Positions 1 through 11,537 are shown, counted from the first letter of the stretch. The stretch: 26,264 nt of DNA from Conidiobolus incongruus B7586 (GCA_000697335.1 JNEM01015377.1:1-26264), one strand, 5' to 3'. Notes: generated by a model not told the origin, from the sequence alone. Numbers and translations: made by a program.

Positions 1-45
1 CTAAATTATTATTATTTGGTTATTTATTACTTTGTAATTTAAATA

Positions 46-1316
46 ATGGGAATTTTTTGAAATTGAAAAAAAATAAACATTTTAATATATAAAAAGTAAA
101 AATAAATATATATTATAAAATTAATAATTTCCTTTATTTTTAATAACTTTTTGCTATACATTTAGCAAAGATCTAATATCTAAAAAACAGCTCTTTTTAT
201 TAAAGACTGAAATTTGATGTTTCACAAACTAATTAAATTTTCTTGCAAAAATTTTCTTTCTTGTAAGCTGGTTTTTTAATTGTCTAAAACAATTATAATC
301 ACATAGGTTATAATCTAGGGAATATACTAGATATGGTAGTTTTTTCCAGTTATTTTTAATTAGAAAGTTTTTTACAACTTTAGATTTATGTATTTTGCAA
401 TTATTATGCAAAATATTAAGTCTTGTTAAATTATATTGAGAATACTAATTAGAAATAATATTATTTAAAAAAATAATATAAAGTTTACTATTAGTGGATT
501 TTCCTTTAGAAACTAAATAAGAATAGCATATGCTATTATAATCTATTACCACAATTAACATTTGCTTATCAATAAAGTACTTATTTAAAGGAATTTGTGG
601 AGGGGGTTGATTTAGCTTAATCCAACACCTTGATTTATGTTTTAACAAAGGATTATACAAAGGAATCTAAGATTCATCAATTACAATAATTCACTGTAAA
701 AGCCTTGGTTTCTGGCTATACCTTAGTAAGTTTTGTTTAGCAATAGCTACTCTAGCTTTTTTTTAAGCTTTAGTTAAATTATAAGATACCCATTTTGTAT
801 TTTTATTAATTAATTTTAATTTAAACTTTAATATATATAAAATACTTATGTGACTAATATTAAAGTGTCTTGATAGTTCTCTAGCTGAAATAAAAAGGTA
901 CTTTTCAATATAATTTTTTACTTTATTAATAATTAGAAAAGTAACAGTTGAAATTAGTCTTCTAGATTTTAACAAGTTTTAGGTAGTTTCTCTCCTAGCC
1001 TTAAAGTAATTTACCTAGTGATAAATTGTTGATTTAGATAATGTTTCATTACCAAAAGCTGTTTGTAAATTTTGAATGATTTTAAAGGGTTTGTGGTTAA
1101 GTTTTATTGATACTAAAATAAAAGACTTTTGATGGTTACTATTTGGTTTAAGCATGATTAAATTAAAGAACTAATTTTAAAAAATTAATTTTTTAATCAA
1201 AAAAATTATTATATATATATAATTCAAAACTATTTATTTTCCTATTTGTTTTGTATATATTTGCTTATTTGAAACTAATAATATGTTTGAAAAATCAGAA
1301 ATTAAAAAATTTCCCA
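46..1316 (-). mobile_element. mariner-family DNA transposon, full length, inactivated
   Basis: The element is about 1.27 kb, the usual size for mariner. Terminal inverted repeats are visible: the left end begins ATGGGAATTTTTTGAAATT near 46, and the right end reads as its complement at about 1291-1318 (AAATTTCCCATT on the + strand). A TA lies at 44-45 on the left, but the right-hand TA target copy is not clean. The transposase gene fills the interior on the minus strand. It is AT-rich and point-mutated but has no large internal deletion, so it decayed after a reasonably recent insertion. A second, more eroded copy lies at 22763-23708. Confidence 0.85.
121..1155 (-). pseudogene. mariner transposase (DD34D), disrupted
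   Basis: One continuous minus-strand frame of 345 codons, the family's usual length, runs from ATG at 1155 to TAA at 121. In order it shows an N-terminal helix-turn-helix part (ARELSRHFNISH, near 870-905), the linker region (ARVAIAKQNLLRY), the first catalytic motif VIDES (around 685), the second at the HDN position (now HNN), and the third CDY. Exactly 34 residues separate the second and third, which is the mariner DD34D spacing. About eight in-frame stops interrupt it with no frameshift. Several sit where the family has Trp (TGG to TAG) and the second Asp reads Asn, all C-to-T or G-to-A type changes. It is non-functional. Confidence 0.85.
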
Positions 1317-1319
1317 TTT

Positions 1320-2300
1320 CTTCAATTCTATGGTAATATTAATATAGATTAATATAATTTGATAATAATAGATATTATAATTATTTTTTATTATATTAAA
1401 ACTATATAAATAAATTCAATAAAAAATATATTAATATATTTGATAATATAAAATATAATAGAATATTAAATATCACCATTAAAATTAAATCAAATAAATT
1501 AAATTATGGTTATTTACTTTAATAAAGCAAATATATATTTTATTAATTTAATTAAGATTAAATTTTTAAATTATTTAAAAAAATAATATATGATTATTAT
1601 ATATTTATAAATTAAGAATATATTAGCAAATTGGTTTTAATTTATAAATCAATATTATTTTGAAGTTCTAAATATATATAAAGCTAATATTATATTTAAT
1701 ATTCAAATATATTAAAATTATATAGAAAAATAATTTAATATATGTAAAATAAACTATATAATATTTATTATTAAAATCCTATCTCTTATTATATTATAAT
1801 TTTTATTATTAAATAACTTGAAAATGATAAAATAATATTTCTAAAGTAATTATTTTTATTTATAATTTTATTATAATATAATAATTTTAGGATATATGAT
1901 AAAAATTTATTAAAGTTTTCCTTATAATTAAAAATTTTAAAGACCTTGAATAATATATTTAATAGGTTTAAAGAAATTTTTTTTAAGATAAAAAACTAGT
2001 TTATCATATGCCCTATAGATTTAAGAAAATTACAAAAATAAAAGATAAATATATTAAGTTTTAATATTTTAATTTTACCCAAAATATATAACTCTATTAC
2101 CTATTTCTGATAAACTGAAAAATTTAATAATATAATGAATATTTAATTAAATATATTTAAAGATTTTTTATTTTAAATAAATATTTTACCTAAACTTTAT
2201 ATTCTATTTAAATAGATATAATTAAAAATTAATTAAGTTATTAATGAAAATTAGAATGATTTTAATTTTATAACTTATTTTTATAGACTAATATATATAT
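1320..2300. other. AT desert, no gene seen
   Basis: Very AT-rich sequence with frequent stops in all frames. I see no coding signal, RNA gene or intact repeat. Confidence 0.7.
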
Positions 2301-2633
2301 TGACACTGGCTGGGAAGTCAAGTGTCCAATAACTTTTAAGTAAATAGTTGTCTTCCGGGACAGCACCTGTTTGGTGATATAAAAGGGGTAATTTATTGTT
2401 TAACCTGGATTATTGGGCTGTACCCTAGGAAGGGGACCGACGTGATAACTTGGTTGTAGTCGGCATATTTAGAGTTTGGTTGACGTGTTTTCCCAGCGTA
2501 CGAACCTTACGTCGGATGGAACGATTGATTGAATTGCTCGGGTGTATTTGTGATCATGTTGTAGTTGGATCGGTGACGTGGTTCTCGAATGAATTGAATT
2601 GTTAAGGACGAACGGGTCTTCCGACCCGTGACA
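2301..2633 (+). mobile_element. Solo LTR, probably of a Ty3/Gypsy-type retrotransposon (fossil)
   Basis: A 333-bp block of ordinary GC stands out sharply from about 80% AT flanks. It starts TGACAC and ends GTGACA, so the termini are TG...CA with near-complementary 6-bp ends. A TATA box (TATAAAAGGGG, about 2377-2387) in plus orientation fits an LTR promoter. A perfect 7-bp hairpin (ACGGGTC / GACCCGT, 2612-2629) lies at the 3' end. No internal retroviral genes, primer-binding site or second LTR are in the window, so it is a solo LTR. The flanking 5 bp (TATAT / TTATC) do not form a clean target duplication. The GC content suggests a younger insertion than the AT-shifted mariners. Family assignment rests on end structure only. 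Confidence 0.6.
2612..2629 (+). repeat. Perfect 7-bp stem hairpin at the LTR end
   Basis: ACGGGTC, a TTCC loop, then GACCCGT. It sits just inside the 3' terminus of the solo LTR. Confidence 0.7.
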
Positions 2634-2639
2634 TTATCT

Positions 2640-2836
2640 TAAACTATATTTGATATTTATATTTTATAATAAAATATAAAATATAACATATAAATATACT
2701 ATTATAATTTTATTATTTGACAGTCAATAAATCACTTTTATCTCTTTATTTAATTATTTTTAAATATTTGAAATTTAATAAAATTAACATATATATTATA
2801 TTTATTAACTATATTTACAAATTGAATTTCCTATTC

Positions 2837-2886
<50 letters not shown>

Positions 2887-3400
2887 ATCTTTAAATTTAG
2901 ATAGATTCAATTATATGTATAATACTATAAAATAATATATTTTGAATATATATATTCATTTTAAAAAGCTTAATTTATTAATATTAAATTATATAAAAAT
3001 TATTTAATTGATATTACCTTGGATTTGAAGAAATTCAAAATTATTTAATATCTAATTTTTCAAACAAATTATCAGTTTGAAATAATAAAATATATACAAA
3101 GCAAATAAGAAAATATAGTTTTAGACTTTATATATATAATATTTTTTTGATCCCAAAGATAAATTTTTAAAATTAGTTGGTGTAATATAATTGTGGGATA
3201 TTTTAATTTTGAAGGAAGTATTAATATATAAAAAGGCTCCTATAATTAATTTTATTCCAAATTATATTAGTACTTTCAAGGCATTAGATGCTAAATCTGT
3301 ACTCCAGGTTGCCACTTGAATCCTATAACATTGAAAACAATCTTCAAAAGTTATAAATACTAAATCTCTGAACAAATATTAATGAGAGGCTGAAATCAAA
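2640..3400. other. AT-rich intergenic, no gene seen
   Basis: Apart from the ATT microsatellite I see no supported feature. The stretch at 3285-3360 has somewhat higher complexity but no readable frame. Confidence 0.6.
2839..2882. repeat. (ATT)n microsatellite
   Basis: About 14 uninterrupted ATT units. The poly-Ile open frame running through it (2717-2935) is low complexity and not a gene. Confidence 0.9.
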
Positions 3401-3410
3401 ATATCATCAA

Positions 3411-4700
3411 AATGGAGGATAATTACATAATATTTTCAAAATGATATGTTACGATATTTGATCTTGTCGATTGAATTTATGTTGTGATTTTTTAATTTTT
3501 ATTTAAATATTCAATTGTAAGCAAATTGATATATAGTTTAAAAGTTAAATCCAATAAAAATGATAATAAATCGTACCTGAAGATATTCATCATTCAAATG
3601 GTTTACAGGAAAGATTTTTATATTTGAATTTGTAAGAGGTGTAAAACTTTATGACGAAAGTAATTTTTCTGTATTAGTATGAAAAAATTTAATTGAGTAA
3701 TTAGCTATTCTACAAGCTTTTCAAATTAAATCATTTCAATTATAAATAGCATAAATGGAGATAAACCCATATTAATACCTTTGTAAAGTAATATTTAGAA
3801 ATGTAAATGAAAATATAATGCAAGCGTTTAGTTTGGTTGATATATATAATTGTTATTATATATTGTATTTATTTCTCGCATCAATCTTTAATTATCTCTT
3901 ACACGTACCAACTGTTCTTTCGTACCATATTTTATAACACATCCCATTTGGCGCAATTAGAACTTATAGCCACATTATATCCAATCGAAGTTTAGATATT
4001 ACACGACGTAAATTTCCATCATTTACCGTTATCAAGATCAAAATAGAAACAGATGATTATATCTGACCAGTTTAGATGAATTGACAAAGATGTATTATAC
4101 GATTACTTTATACATAAGTATGATGAAAAATTTTGATATTGCGAGTATATGGATTTCATCAAAGGTGGAAATTTGAAAGTTCATAGGTAATTTCTGGTGA
4201 TATGCTCTGGATAATTCAAATCTTAAATATCTGTACATCCAAAGTGGAGGTTATCTTGCAGGATCTTTAATTAAACCGAGATATGTAATCGAGAGAATTT
4301 GTAAACTTCAAGTTGTATTTGATTCGGAATTAACCAGCAATCAGATCCAAATTTCATTATTTCATGTTTAATTGAAAGTGCTTTTCAATCTATTTATACC
4401 TGACAAGTAAGAATCCAAACTCATTTAGGCTTAATTCGAGCCAAATTATAATTGACGGCGAGAGTCCAGAAGGAAGATCAATCAGTATTTTGGCCATTTT
4501 GTGAGAGTAATAAAATATCTCAGCCTGCCAGTTACGTTTTTATCTTTCCATCAGTCGATTTAAACCAATGCCTGCCCGCTAAATTATTCAATTCGCACCT
4601 TGATATTCTCCCCAAAATACCGATAGCACGCTCTTAGATAACTCTTAATGTCGAAAAGAATGCCAGCTTTTGAAAAATATATTTTTTTTAAACTAATAAA
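3411..4700 (+). pseudogene. Decayed coding-like region, unknown product
   Basis: GC is higher than in the surrounding deserts and long stretches have coding character on the plus strand. Starting at ATG 3411, one frame gives MEDNYIIFSK followed by protein-like text broken repeatedly, often by TGA. Around 3962 another frame reads NRSLDITRRKFPSF. Between about 4180 and 4680 a single frame (aligned to 4141) includes NLKYLYIQSGG and YVIERICKLQVVFDSELTSN, again interrupted. The frames do not connect without shifts. The protein-like text is faintly reminiscent of leucine-rich F-box-type proteins, but that is a guess. I regard it as one or more dead host genes. The 61-codon open frame at 4452-4637 is a by-product of this region. 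Confidence 0.35.
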
Positions 4701-4795
4701 AATATTTGGGTGGTTATTTTTAGTAGATGTCACCCTCTTTTTCCTCAAAAAGTTATCAACTCATCAATGATCAGTTCTCTGTGTGATACTAGTTT

Positions 4796-4930
4796 ATGGA
4801 TCTTCCCAACTTAATTGAATGTATCAAAGTTGAATCATTGATAGAAAAAATCATATCTTATGATAAATTGTTGAATGCTTTCAGACGAAAAGAATTAAAT
4901 GATAGAGTGATGCTACACATATATCAATGA
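4796..4930 (+). pseudogene. Short coding-like ORF, possible gene relic
   Basis: ATG at 4796 opens 44 codons beginning MDLPNLIECIKVESLIEKII and containing NAFRRKELNDRVML, ending at a TGA. Composition is protein-like (charged and hydrophobic residues alternate as in a helix) and better than expected for chance in this AT context. Protein-like text continues in the same frame after the stop. It may be a fragment of the decayed gene upstream or of a separate one. No family is recognised. Confidence 0.25.
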
Positions 4931-5076
4931 TTGTGTTATATTTCAACATATTTTAATATTGAATTCTAAATCCAAAAGAAGCAAGCTTAAAATATCTAAT
5001 TTGGTAATTGTCCTTATTCATAATAATAGGAACAATTCTCATTAGTTGAAATCTCGAAAAATTTTCATCAAGACAA

Positions 5077-5680
5077 ATGATGACTCTAGTAACTATAGTT
5101 CTATTATTCAGTTTCATAGCATTTCAACACGGGATACTGTCAATTGTTGTATCTGATTGATTAATCTGTTAATATTAATGAGAAGAATTAATATACAATC
5201 CAATAAATATTAAGATTGGGATTAAATTATTAATAGGTGATTATATAATGTGTTTTGATCTATATTTTGTAAAACATTCAAATAAAAATTATATAATATT
5301 ATTTCAAGGGATGCAAAAATTAGCCTCTTCTTCTGATAATGAAATATTTTATAAAAGTTATTTATATCAAGATAATGAATTGAATATATCATATTGCATG
5401 AATTAAACTTGGAAATATTTTATATCTACATAAGCAGTTAAAAGTTAATAAATTTGGAGAAATATTCTAACCTAATAATATTCAGACAAGGATGGATTTT
5501 TTTATCATAAACTGATAATTCATGGTCTATCATTTATATTTATAGATCAAGAACATTATAGAATTTTGCTTGAACTATTTATTTACGAATGGACACATAT
5601 TAATCAAAATATATGACCCACAATAATTTAGATTCAAAATAAGATTCAAGAGCTTGCTATGTTGTAGTTGTAACATTCCC
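5077..5680 (+). pseudogene. Decayed gene with signal-peptide-like start, unknown product
   Basis: A single plus-strand frame carries protein-like sequence for about 600 bp. It opens MMTLVTIVLLFSFIAF, like a signal peptide or membrane anchor. Next comes an open stretch of about 80 codons (about 5182-5405) with GDYIMCFDLYFVKHS and LASSSDNEIFYKSY. A later part contains IDQEHYRILLELFIYEW. Roughly ten stops interrupt the frame, but the reading frame itself seems preserved, as expected for decay by substitutions. I do not recognise the family. Either a dead secreted-protein gene or a gene whose introns I cannot place would fit. Confidence 0.35.
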
Positions 5681-5809
5681 AATAAGATAATCATAATTGC
5701 CCAAGATCTTATTAAATTATATTTTCGTGTATCAATTCGAATGTCAAAGTTATGTCAATAAATACCTAATCTCATTCATAACTGATACAATATTCCAGAT
5801 ATTAGCATT

Positions 5810-6772
5810 TTAAAGAATGAGTTTGAGATTTTTAATGGACAAGCCAAGAATTTGACATTCAAGTTCAAAGATTGATTCACTGCAATTATTCCAATCGGTC
5901 CTATGAGACTGATGATCAATCTTCATACCATTAAGCACCAGGCCTTGATTAGGATTAATATCTTTTGAGGAAAAGAGATGATCCTTTAATTCAAAACAAG
6001 CTCGAATAAAATTAGGATCCAATAAAAACAACAAAGAATGTAACAGACCTTGAAAACAAATTGGAATATTCTCAATAATAGATCTCATTCCATAATCATT
6101 GTCAAATATTGGAATAATTAAGAAACTAATGAAGTAAATGGTCGAAATAAAAGGGTTTCCAATTAGAGAAAGTGTCAGCCTTTTGAATAGGATCCAAGAT
6201 AGAGGACTTCCAGTCAAATATTCGAATTCACCTCCGTAAACCTTCTTAATGCACAGCACTAAAATTACGAAGCAGGTTAAAATGACTAAGGCAAACCAAA
6301 TACCGCTAAAGGTGATGAATATCACCCAACTATTAAACGATACTTCCCAGTTGTAATAATCGCAGGTATCAAACTCTACAATGGAATATGGAAGGAATAT
6401 AAACATTGATATAATTAATCCAATACATATATATATCCATTCTGACTTGATCAGCTTAGTACTTTGATAGAGGATGACAGCATAAATATTGTAACAAATA
6501 GAAGCCAGCATATTTAAAAGAAACAGTTGAATCCAGTTAATCAAGTGATCAATCAATTTACAGCTTGCAATCTTTTGAATTTTAAAAATTGTAAGCGAAT
6601 GAACTAGGATATCTGCCAGAAATATCCATAGCGATAACTTGTAACTTAAATGATTACTTACATTTAATTTGAATATCCTTGTAGTAGCAATTAATATGAA
6701 TATAATACTGGATGTTGATAAAGATGCAATGTTAATATAAAACAAAACTTGTTGATTGATTTCTAAATCCAT
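5810..6772 (-). CDS. Seven-transmembrane receptor, GPCR-like, 320 aa
   Basis: Intact single-exon frame. Hydrophobic segments at about residues 8-31, 46-64, 75-103, 112-133, 148-176, 192-222 and 233-252 give seven membrane spans. A 70-residue polar C-terminal tail follows. Cys71 before TM3 and Cys137 in the loop after TM4 are placed like the conserved extracellular disulfide of rhodopsin-type and cAMP-receptor-type receptors. The end of TM7 reads LLDPNFIR, in the place of the NPxxY motif. These features point to a plasma-membrane receptor signalling through G proteins, but the ligand is unknown. The start is supported by a TATA box 62 bp upstream (6834-6844). GC exceeds that of the flanks. The exact GPCR class is inferred from topology rather than a decisive motif. 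Confidence 0.75.
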   Translation of the reverse strand: MDLEINQQVLFYINIASLSTSSIIFILIATTRIFKLNVSNHLSYKLSLWIFLADILVHSLTIFKIQKIASCKLIDHLINWIQLFLLNMLASICYNIYAVILYQSTKLIKSEWIYICIGLIISMFIFLPYSIVEFDTCDYYNWEVSFNSWVIFITFSGIWFALVILTCFVILVLCIKKVYGGEFEYLTGSPLSWILFKRLTLSLIGNPFISTIYFISFLIIPIFDNDYGMRSIIENIPICFQGLLHSLLFLLDPNFIRACFELKDHLFSSKDINPNQGLVLNGMKIDHQSHRTDWNNCSESIFELECQILGLSIKNLKLIL

Positions 6773-6833
6773 TAGTTTTTCATCAACTTAATCAAATAAT
6801 ATCGATGAAAAAAATTTTTTTTCGAAATAATCC

Positions 6834-6844
6834 CTATTTATATA
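6834..6844 (-). promoter_or_regulatory. TATA box of the 7TM receptor gene
   Basis: Minus-strand TATATAAATAG, 62 bp upstream of the receptor ATG. The same spacing is seen for several other genes in the window. Confidence 0.55.
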
Positions 6845-8775
6845 AGAATTCTCAATCAAAGAATTTTATTATTTAATTACTGATCAATTATTACATATAT
6901 ATTTTTTTCTATTATAATCGAAATATATTTGAAATACCTTTAAATGTACTCTGAAAATTTTAAATGAATTTGACAGGTTTGGATCAAGAAACTAATTTTA
7001 TTAAATATATTTGTAATACTATAATTTTACAAAATATTCGATGATACCGGTTAGCTATGATTAAAGTTCTGGTGAATATGTATGTATATTGATAATTTGC
7101 ATTAGTTTAATTATTAAATTTTAATGATTTCAGCCTTATTGTATAATTTTGGTTAAGGATGGAAATTCGGGTAACAAAAAGGCTGAACAGATTATATTGG
7201 ATTGGATAATGAATTTTGATAATTACTGTTTGTTGAAAAATTGAATAAATTTACATATATTAGTAATAATAATTAATATATTTATAATAAATTGAAATTC
7301 ATTTTTATGCGTTAAATCTATGTACAAATGTATAATTTAGAAATTAAACCAATAAAATCTAAGTCCGAGTCTAATTCAAATGACAAAATATCATTATTAA
7401 ATAATAATTATTATTCAGATTACACAAAACAAATCAAATCTAATTGAATACTTTTCAAATTCATTGATATATTTGCACTCCGTTATTTGTATATATAATT
7501 ATCAACTAATTCTTATTCTCAAATTAGATATCACTTTAACACCAAAAATACAAAAAATTTTAATATTATGATGATAAATTTAGAAATTTAGAAAATCAGA
7601 AAGTATATATTATATATCAAGTACAATTAAGAAATGCATTTAGTATTATTAATACAGAAATTGATTTGTCTTATAAAAACAATTAAGGAATATTAAATCA
7701 ATATCATATAAACAAATTAATATTAAAATATTTTTTATAGTTAATTAAATATATTTATAAATATTATGTTGTCATCAAAATATATTATTATATTTTAATA
7801 ATTTAAAATATTGATTATGAAAAATTAACCTTTTATATTAAAATAAACATATAATTATATATACCCAAATAATTTATCTATTAACAAAGATATTACTCAT
7901 ATTATTAAAATTATAAATTCAAATCAATTAATAAAATATATTTAACAAAATACAAATCAATTATAACTTATTCAATTTTTATATAATGATTATAAAAATG
8001 AAAGTAATAAATAATTATATAAATCATAATTATTAGGATTATATCTTGAGTTAACATATTGCCAATATTTGAATAAAGAAAAGAATAAACTTAGTCATGC
8101 ATCATAATTTAATATTGTTCAAAAAGCTAATACAATTTTAGAATCACTCCTATCAATAAATATTTTTTTAATAATATCAATATTTTAACCATTTAAAATA
8201 TATTAATATTTTTGTAATAAATTAGATTGGAATTGTGATATTAAAATTTCCTATAATAAACAAAGAGCAAACACCATATTTTAAAGATATTAGGAGTAAT
8301 AAATATTATGAAATTTGTTTACTTAATATCATTATGAAATTTACTTATACAATGAACAATGATTTCATGATTAATGGTGAATATATTATTAAATTGATGA
8401 AATTATATATAAATAATTTGATCAATGAATTAAATAATTGAATATCAATTTACAATTGTTGAGATTAATAATTTTTACAAATTTATATATAATAGCTATG
8501 AAAGTATCGCCAATATTTTGTATACCATTAAGAAATAAAATTAAACCGTTCAGACAGTAAAAGTATTTCGTATTAATTGAAGATACCAGCTAAGTAGATA
8601 ATGAAACTATAGAATTGAATTTCATTAGTGATATCAAATAATATAGATACCTAAATAAATTTAAAATTTAAAATCTAAAATCAATTAAACTAATATGCTA
8701 AATAGTACATTTAATTTTGAAATTTTCAAGATAAAGTTTTTTTTCATAATATATTGTTTAAGATATTGATATTAT
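6845..8775. other. AT-rich intergenic; possible very decayed gene
   Basis: No intact gene. Short coding-like pieces occur on the plus strand: a 39-codon frame at 7329 (MYNLEIKPIKSKSESNSND) and a 68-codon frame at 8235-8441 that begins at a non-ATG codon and is rich in Ile, Asn and Tyr. They may be remnants of an AT-shifted gene, but the composition bias alone could produce them. The long 7TM gene at 5810-6772 reads away from this region. Confidence 0.4.
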
Positions 8776-9157
8776 TTAATAAGCACCTCCCATCTAACAA
8801 CTAAAGTTAATAAAAATCATTACTGATAATATTATCAAACTTACTTCAATAATTTCAGCTTCTTTTTCGGAGGGGTGAACTCTTCTATATTTCAAAGGTA
8901 ATTCGGAAGCATCCAAATAAATTAACTTGGTGTTGAAAGGTCCTACACTGGGTTGATTGGAAGCTTGTTCAGTAGAGGAGCTGGTGGAACTGGATTGTTG
9001 TACTAAACTAATGAATTAATATTAAATAAATTGAAATTGTGTTGGTAGTACCTTTGTTATCAGATTGTAAATTGGCTCTCTTGCCCAAGAATTTAATTAA
9101 AGGGACGTGGCGGTGTGGGGTTCTGACGTTGGCTAATACTATTTGATTAAGTCTCAT
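8776..9157 (-). CDS. KGD4: KGD4/MRPS36-type subunit of 2-oxoglutarate dehydrogenase, three exons, 93 aa
   Basis: Minus-strand exons are 9157-9052, 9002-8845 and 8793-8776, with introns of 49 nt (GTACTA...TTTAG) and 51 nt (GTAAGT...GTTAG). Lengths of 106, 158 and 18 nt give 282 nt, exactly in frame. The N-terminus (RTPHRHVPLIKFLGKR) is basic and mitochondrial in character, with the family's P-x-I-x-F-x-G-K-R motif. A Ser-rich linker follows, then the conserved C-terminal block PFNTKLIYLDASELPLKYRR, an acidic helix (SEKEAEIIE) and a terminal MGGAY. Known members (yeast Kgd4/Ymr31, human MRPS36) link the E3 subunit to the E1-E2 core of the mitochondrial 2-oxoglutarate dehydrogenase complex, and usual length is about 90-125 aa. 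The last six codons form a microexon. No neighbour is functionally linked. Confidence 0.88.
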
Positions 9158-11520
9158 ATTTGCTAATAGTAATTTTTATTTTGTGATTAAATATTATGTC
9201 ATCTCATTTGCTTTTACTAAAATATTTACGAATTTAATTATGGGATTCAGAATTGTTGTAATAATGATATCATTCCAATTATTATTTTCCAATTCAAATG
9301 TATTTTTGTAAATATTGTTTGAAATTAATAATATCCTAATAAATAATATTTAATTTGATTGAATTTCCAAATATATTCTAGAGTATCAATAAATACAGGG
9401 TGAATATCACAAAAGTTATATTAATTTTACTTCAAAATAAAATCGCTTACTCTCAAATTATAATAGTTTTTGAATCCAATTATCTAGCAAAAGCATGTTT
9501 GACAAATATAAATGGAAGAAAATAATCAATCCATATGATTTAAGAATATCACTTGAATTCTGAATATAATTCATAAGTTAATCATATGATGGTTTTTGTA
9601 GATATTTGAGCTTATATATGATGATATTAAGATTGTATTTTGTAACAATTTTTTGTTATTTTGTTTCTATTTGCATCATTTGAATATTAATTTTATTTAA
9701 ATATAATGATAAATTTCATTAGGCAATAAGTTGTTATTTTTCAGAATTAAAATTTTTTTGAAGTGTTTGGACAATGAATAAAAATCTAATCATTGATGGA
9801 TCCCTATTTTCTTCAATATCAAACTTTAGTAAAGATACAATGATATTGATTACGTAACTATTATCAATCACTGATATATAATGTAATTTATGGAATAACG
9901 AATGATTCGTTGGATATCAATTGAATCATTTCATATGATTATAAAATCTCCATACTATCAATATTTCGAATTCAAATATGAGCTTAGAATATTTTTAAGG
10001 ACAGTTATATATCAATAAAAAATAAGAATTACTGCAGTGTTTTAGAAATTATCATTTCTGAAATATTTTTAGCAAGTGTCGCTTCAAATGTATAGATATC
10101 GGAAAAGTTTTTATTAATATGTTATTAGTTTATTTTGATATTGGATTTAAAATATTATATATACTGTATTAGAAATTGATATACTAATAAAAAAATTTAT
10201 TCAAATATCAGTTTTAATATATATTAAGAAATAACTGAATAGAATTAATATTTTAAACTTGGCTATTAAACTGGTTCGAATATAAATATTAGTCGCGCCA
10301 GTTCATTTTATCTTAATTATATGCTGAATATCATCCACTTCATTAATATATTTATTTAAACTAACCATTTAATATCTATATTTAGAATAATATATTAAAC
10401 TATTTAATTAAAATTGCACTACATTTATTACATTTATTACATATATAAAAATACAAATTCTCTACCCTAATTTCATATTGATTTTTAACAGAAATTTAAA
10501 TCATTTTTGATGAATCAAATTCATAATTCAATCCGAAAATATATTTCATGAATACTATTTTGAATATTCTATCAAACTTGTTGAAATTTAAGAAATTTCC
10601 AATTTTGAGCCTAAAAAATATTTAACCGAGTAATATGAAATTATATTGAGAATAAACAGTGTAATTAATATTTAGGAATCTTTCAATTTAATTATTATAG
10701 AAAATAAAAATAATTGATAATATTATATTGTGGTATATGATTTCTATTTACAATAAATAGAAAAATTTCATTTACTATGAATATTGAAATGACCAAGATA
10801 GTTCAACAATATAAACACATAACCGCCACTCCTAATATAGCAAAGTTGCAAACTTTATAAAAACTATAATATCAAATAAATTAAAATTCAATTTATATTT
10901 TAAAAAATTTTAATTGTATAATAATTCATTATTTAATATTAACATAACAAATAAATTTATGATAAATTTAATTTGGGATAACAAATTTAGAATATTGATA
11001 AAATGTGATTTTCTAGAATATTAATGACTTGATCAATAGCAAATCAACAAAGTATGATTTTTCTTACTTGTTTTTGAAAATTATCAAAGCTCTCTTTTTA
11101 TCAAAGAGTCTGATATTTTAAATACAAAATTTTTTTATATAATATTTATCAAAAATTATTAAAATTTTGATTCAAATAGGAGGAAATGGGTTCCGATTGA
11201 TTCCGACCAAAATCGGAAGATTTATTTATATCATTTGAAACATTGCTACTTTATTTGCTTTTGATTGGACAATAATACAAATATTAAAAGATCGGAAATA
11301 ATGAAGAGAATATTATATATTCCCAAGAGTCTATGAATAATGTATTCAATTCCTTCATAAATATTTTTAATATATTTAATTTGTTGGTCCAAATTAAATT
11401 ACATTAAATGTAAGAAATACCGGAAAAGATCTTAGATTCCAGGATTAATATTACTCAATTGGGTTTTGATAAACAAAATATATCGGTTGGTGACGTATTA
11501 ATGCGAATTATGAATATCCG
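9158..11520. other. AT-rich intergenic, about 2.4 kb
   Basis: It lies between the divergent KGD4 and FAD monooxygenase genes. No coding frame or RNA gene is supported. GC rises slightly near 10270-10310, where AACTGG and CCAGTT form a widely spaced inverted pair, and near 11190-11220 (listed separately). Confidence 0.6.
11191..11218. promoter_or_regulatory. Inverted and direct TTCCGA repeats, candidate regulator site
   Basis: TTCCGAT (11191-11197), TTCCGA (11201-11206) and ATCGGAA (11212-11218) form a direct plus inverted arrangement containing CCG-N8-CGG. It lies about 310 bp upstream of the monooxygenase TATA box. Paired CCG/CGG triplets are the type of site bound by fungal Zn2Cys6 regulators, and that role here is inferred. 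Confidence 0.35.
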
Positions 11521-11525
11521 AATAT

Positions 11526-11537
11526 TATATATAAAGG
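11526..11537 (+). promoter_or_regulatory. TATA box of the FAD monooxygenase gene
   Basis: TATATATAAAGG ends 62 bp before the ATG at 11599. Confidence 0.55.

Noticed and set aside
2301-2633. Structured non-coding RNA (RNase P, SRP, telomerase or snRNA) in the GC island
   Set aside because: None of the conserved motifs of those RNAs could be found, while TG...CA ends with a TATA box fit an LTR better.
2717-2935. 72-codon open frame
   Set aside because: It starts at TTG and is mostly poly-Ile from the ATT microsatellite.
8235-8441. 68-codon open frame
   Set aside because: It has a non-ATG start and Ile/Asn/Tyr-rich composition expected from AT-rich DNA, and no signal, domain or promoter supports it.
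10262-10320. tRNA-like box (GGTTCGAAT) near 10275
   Set aside because: There is no A box or cloverleaf, and the surrounding bases do not pair as an acceptor stem.
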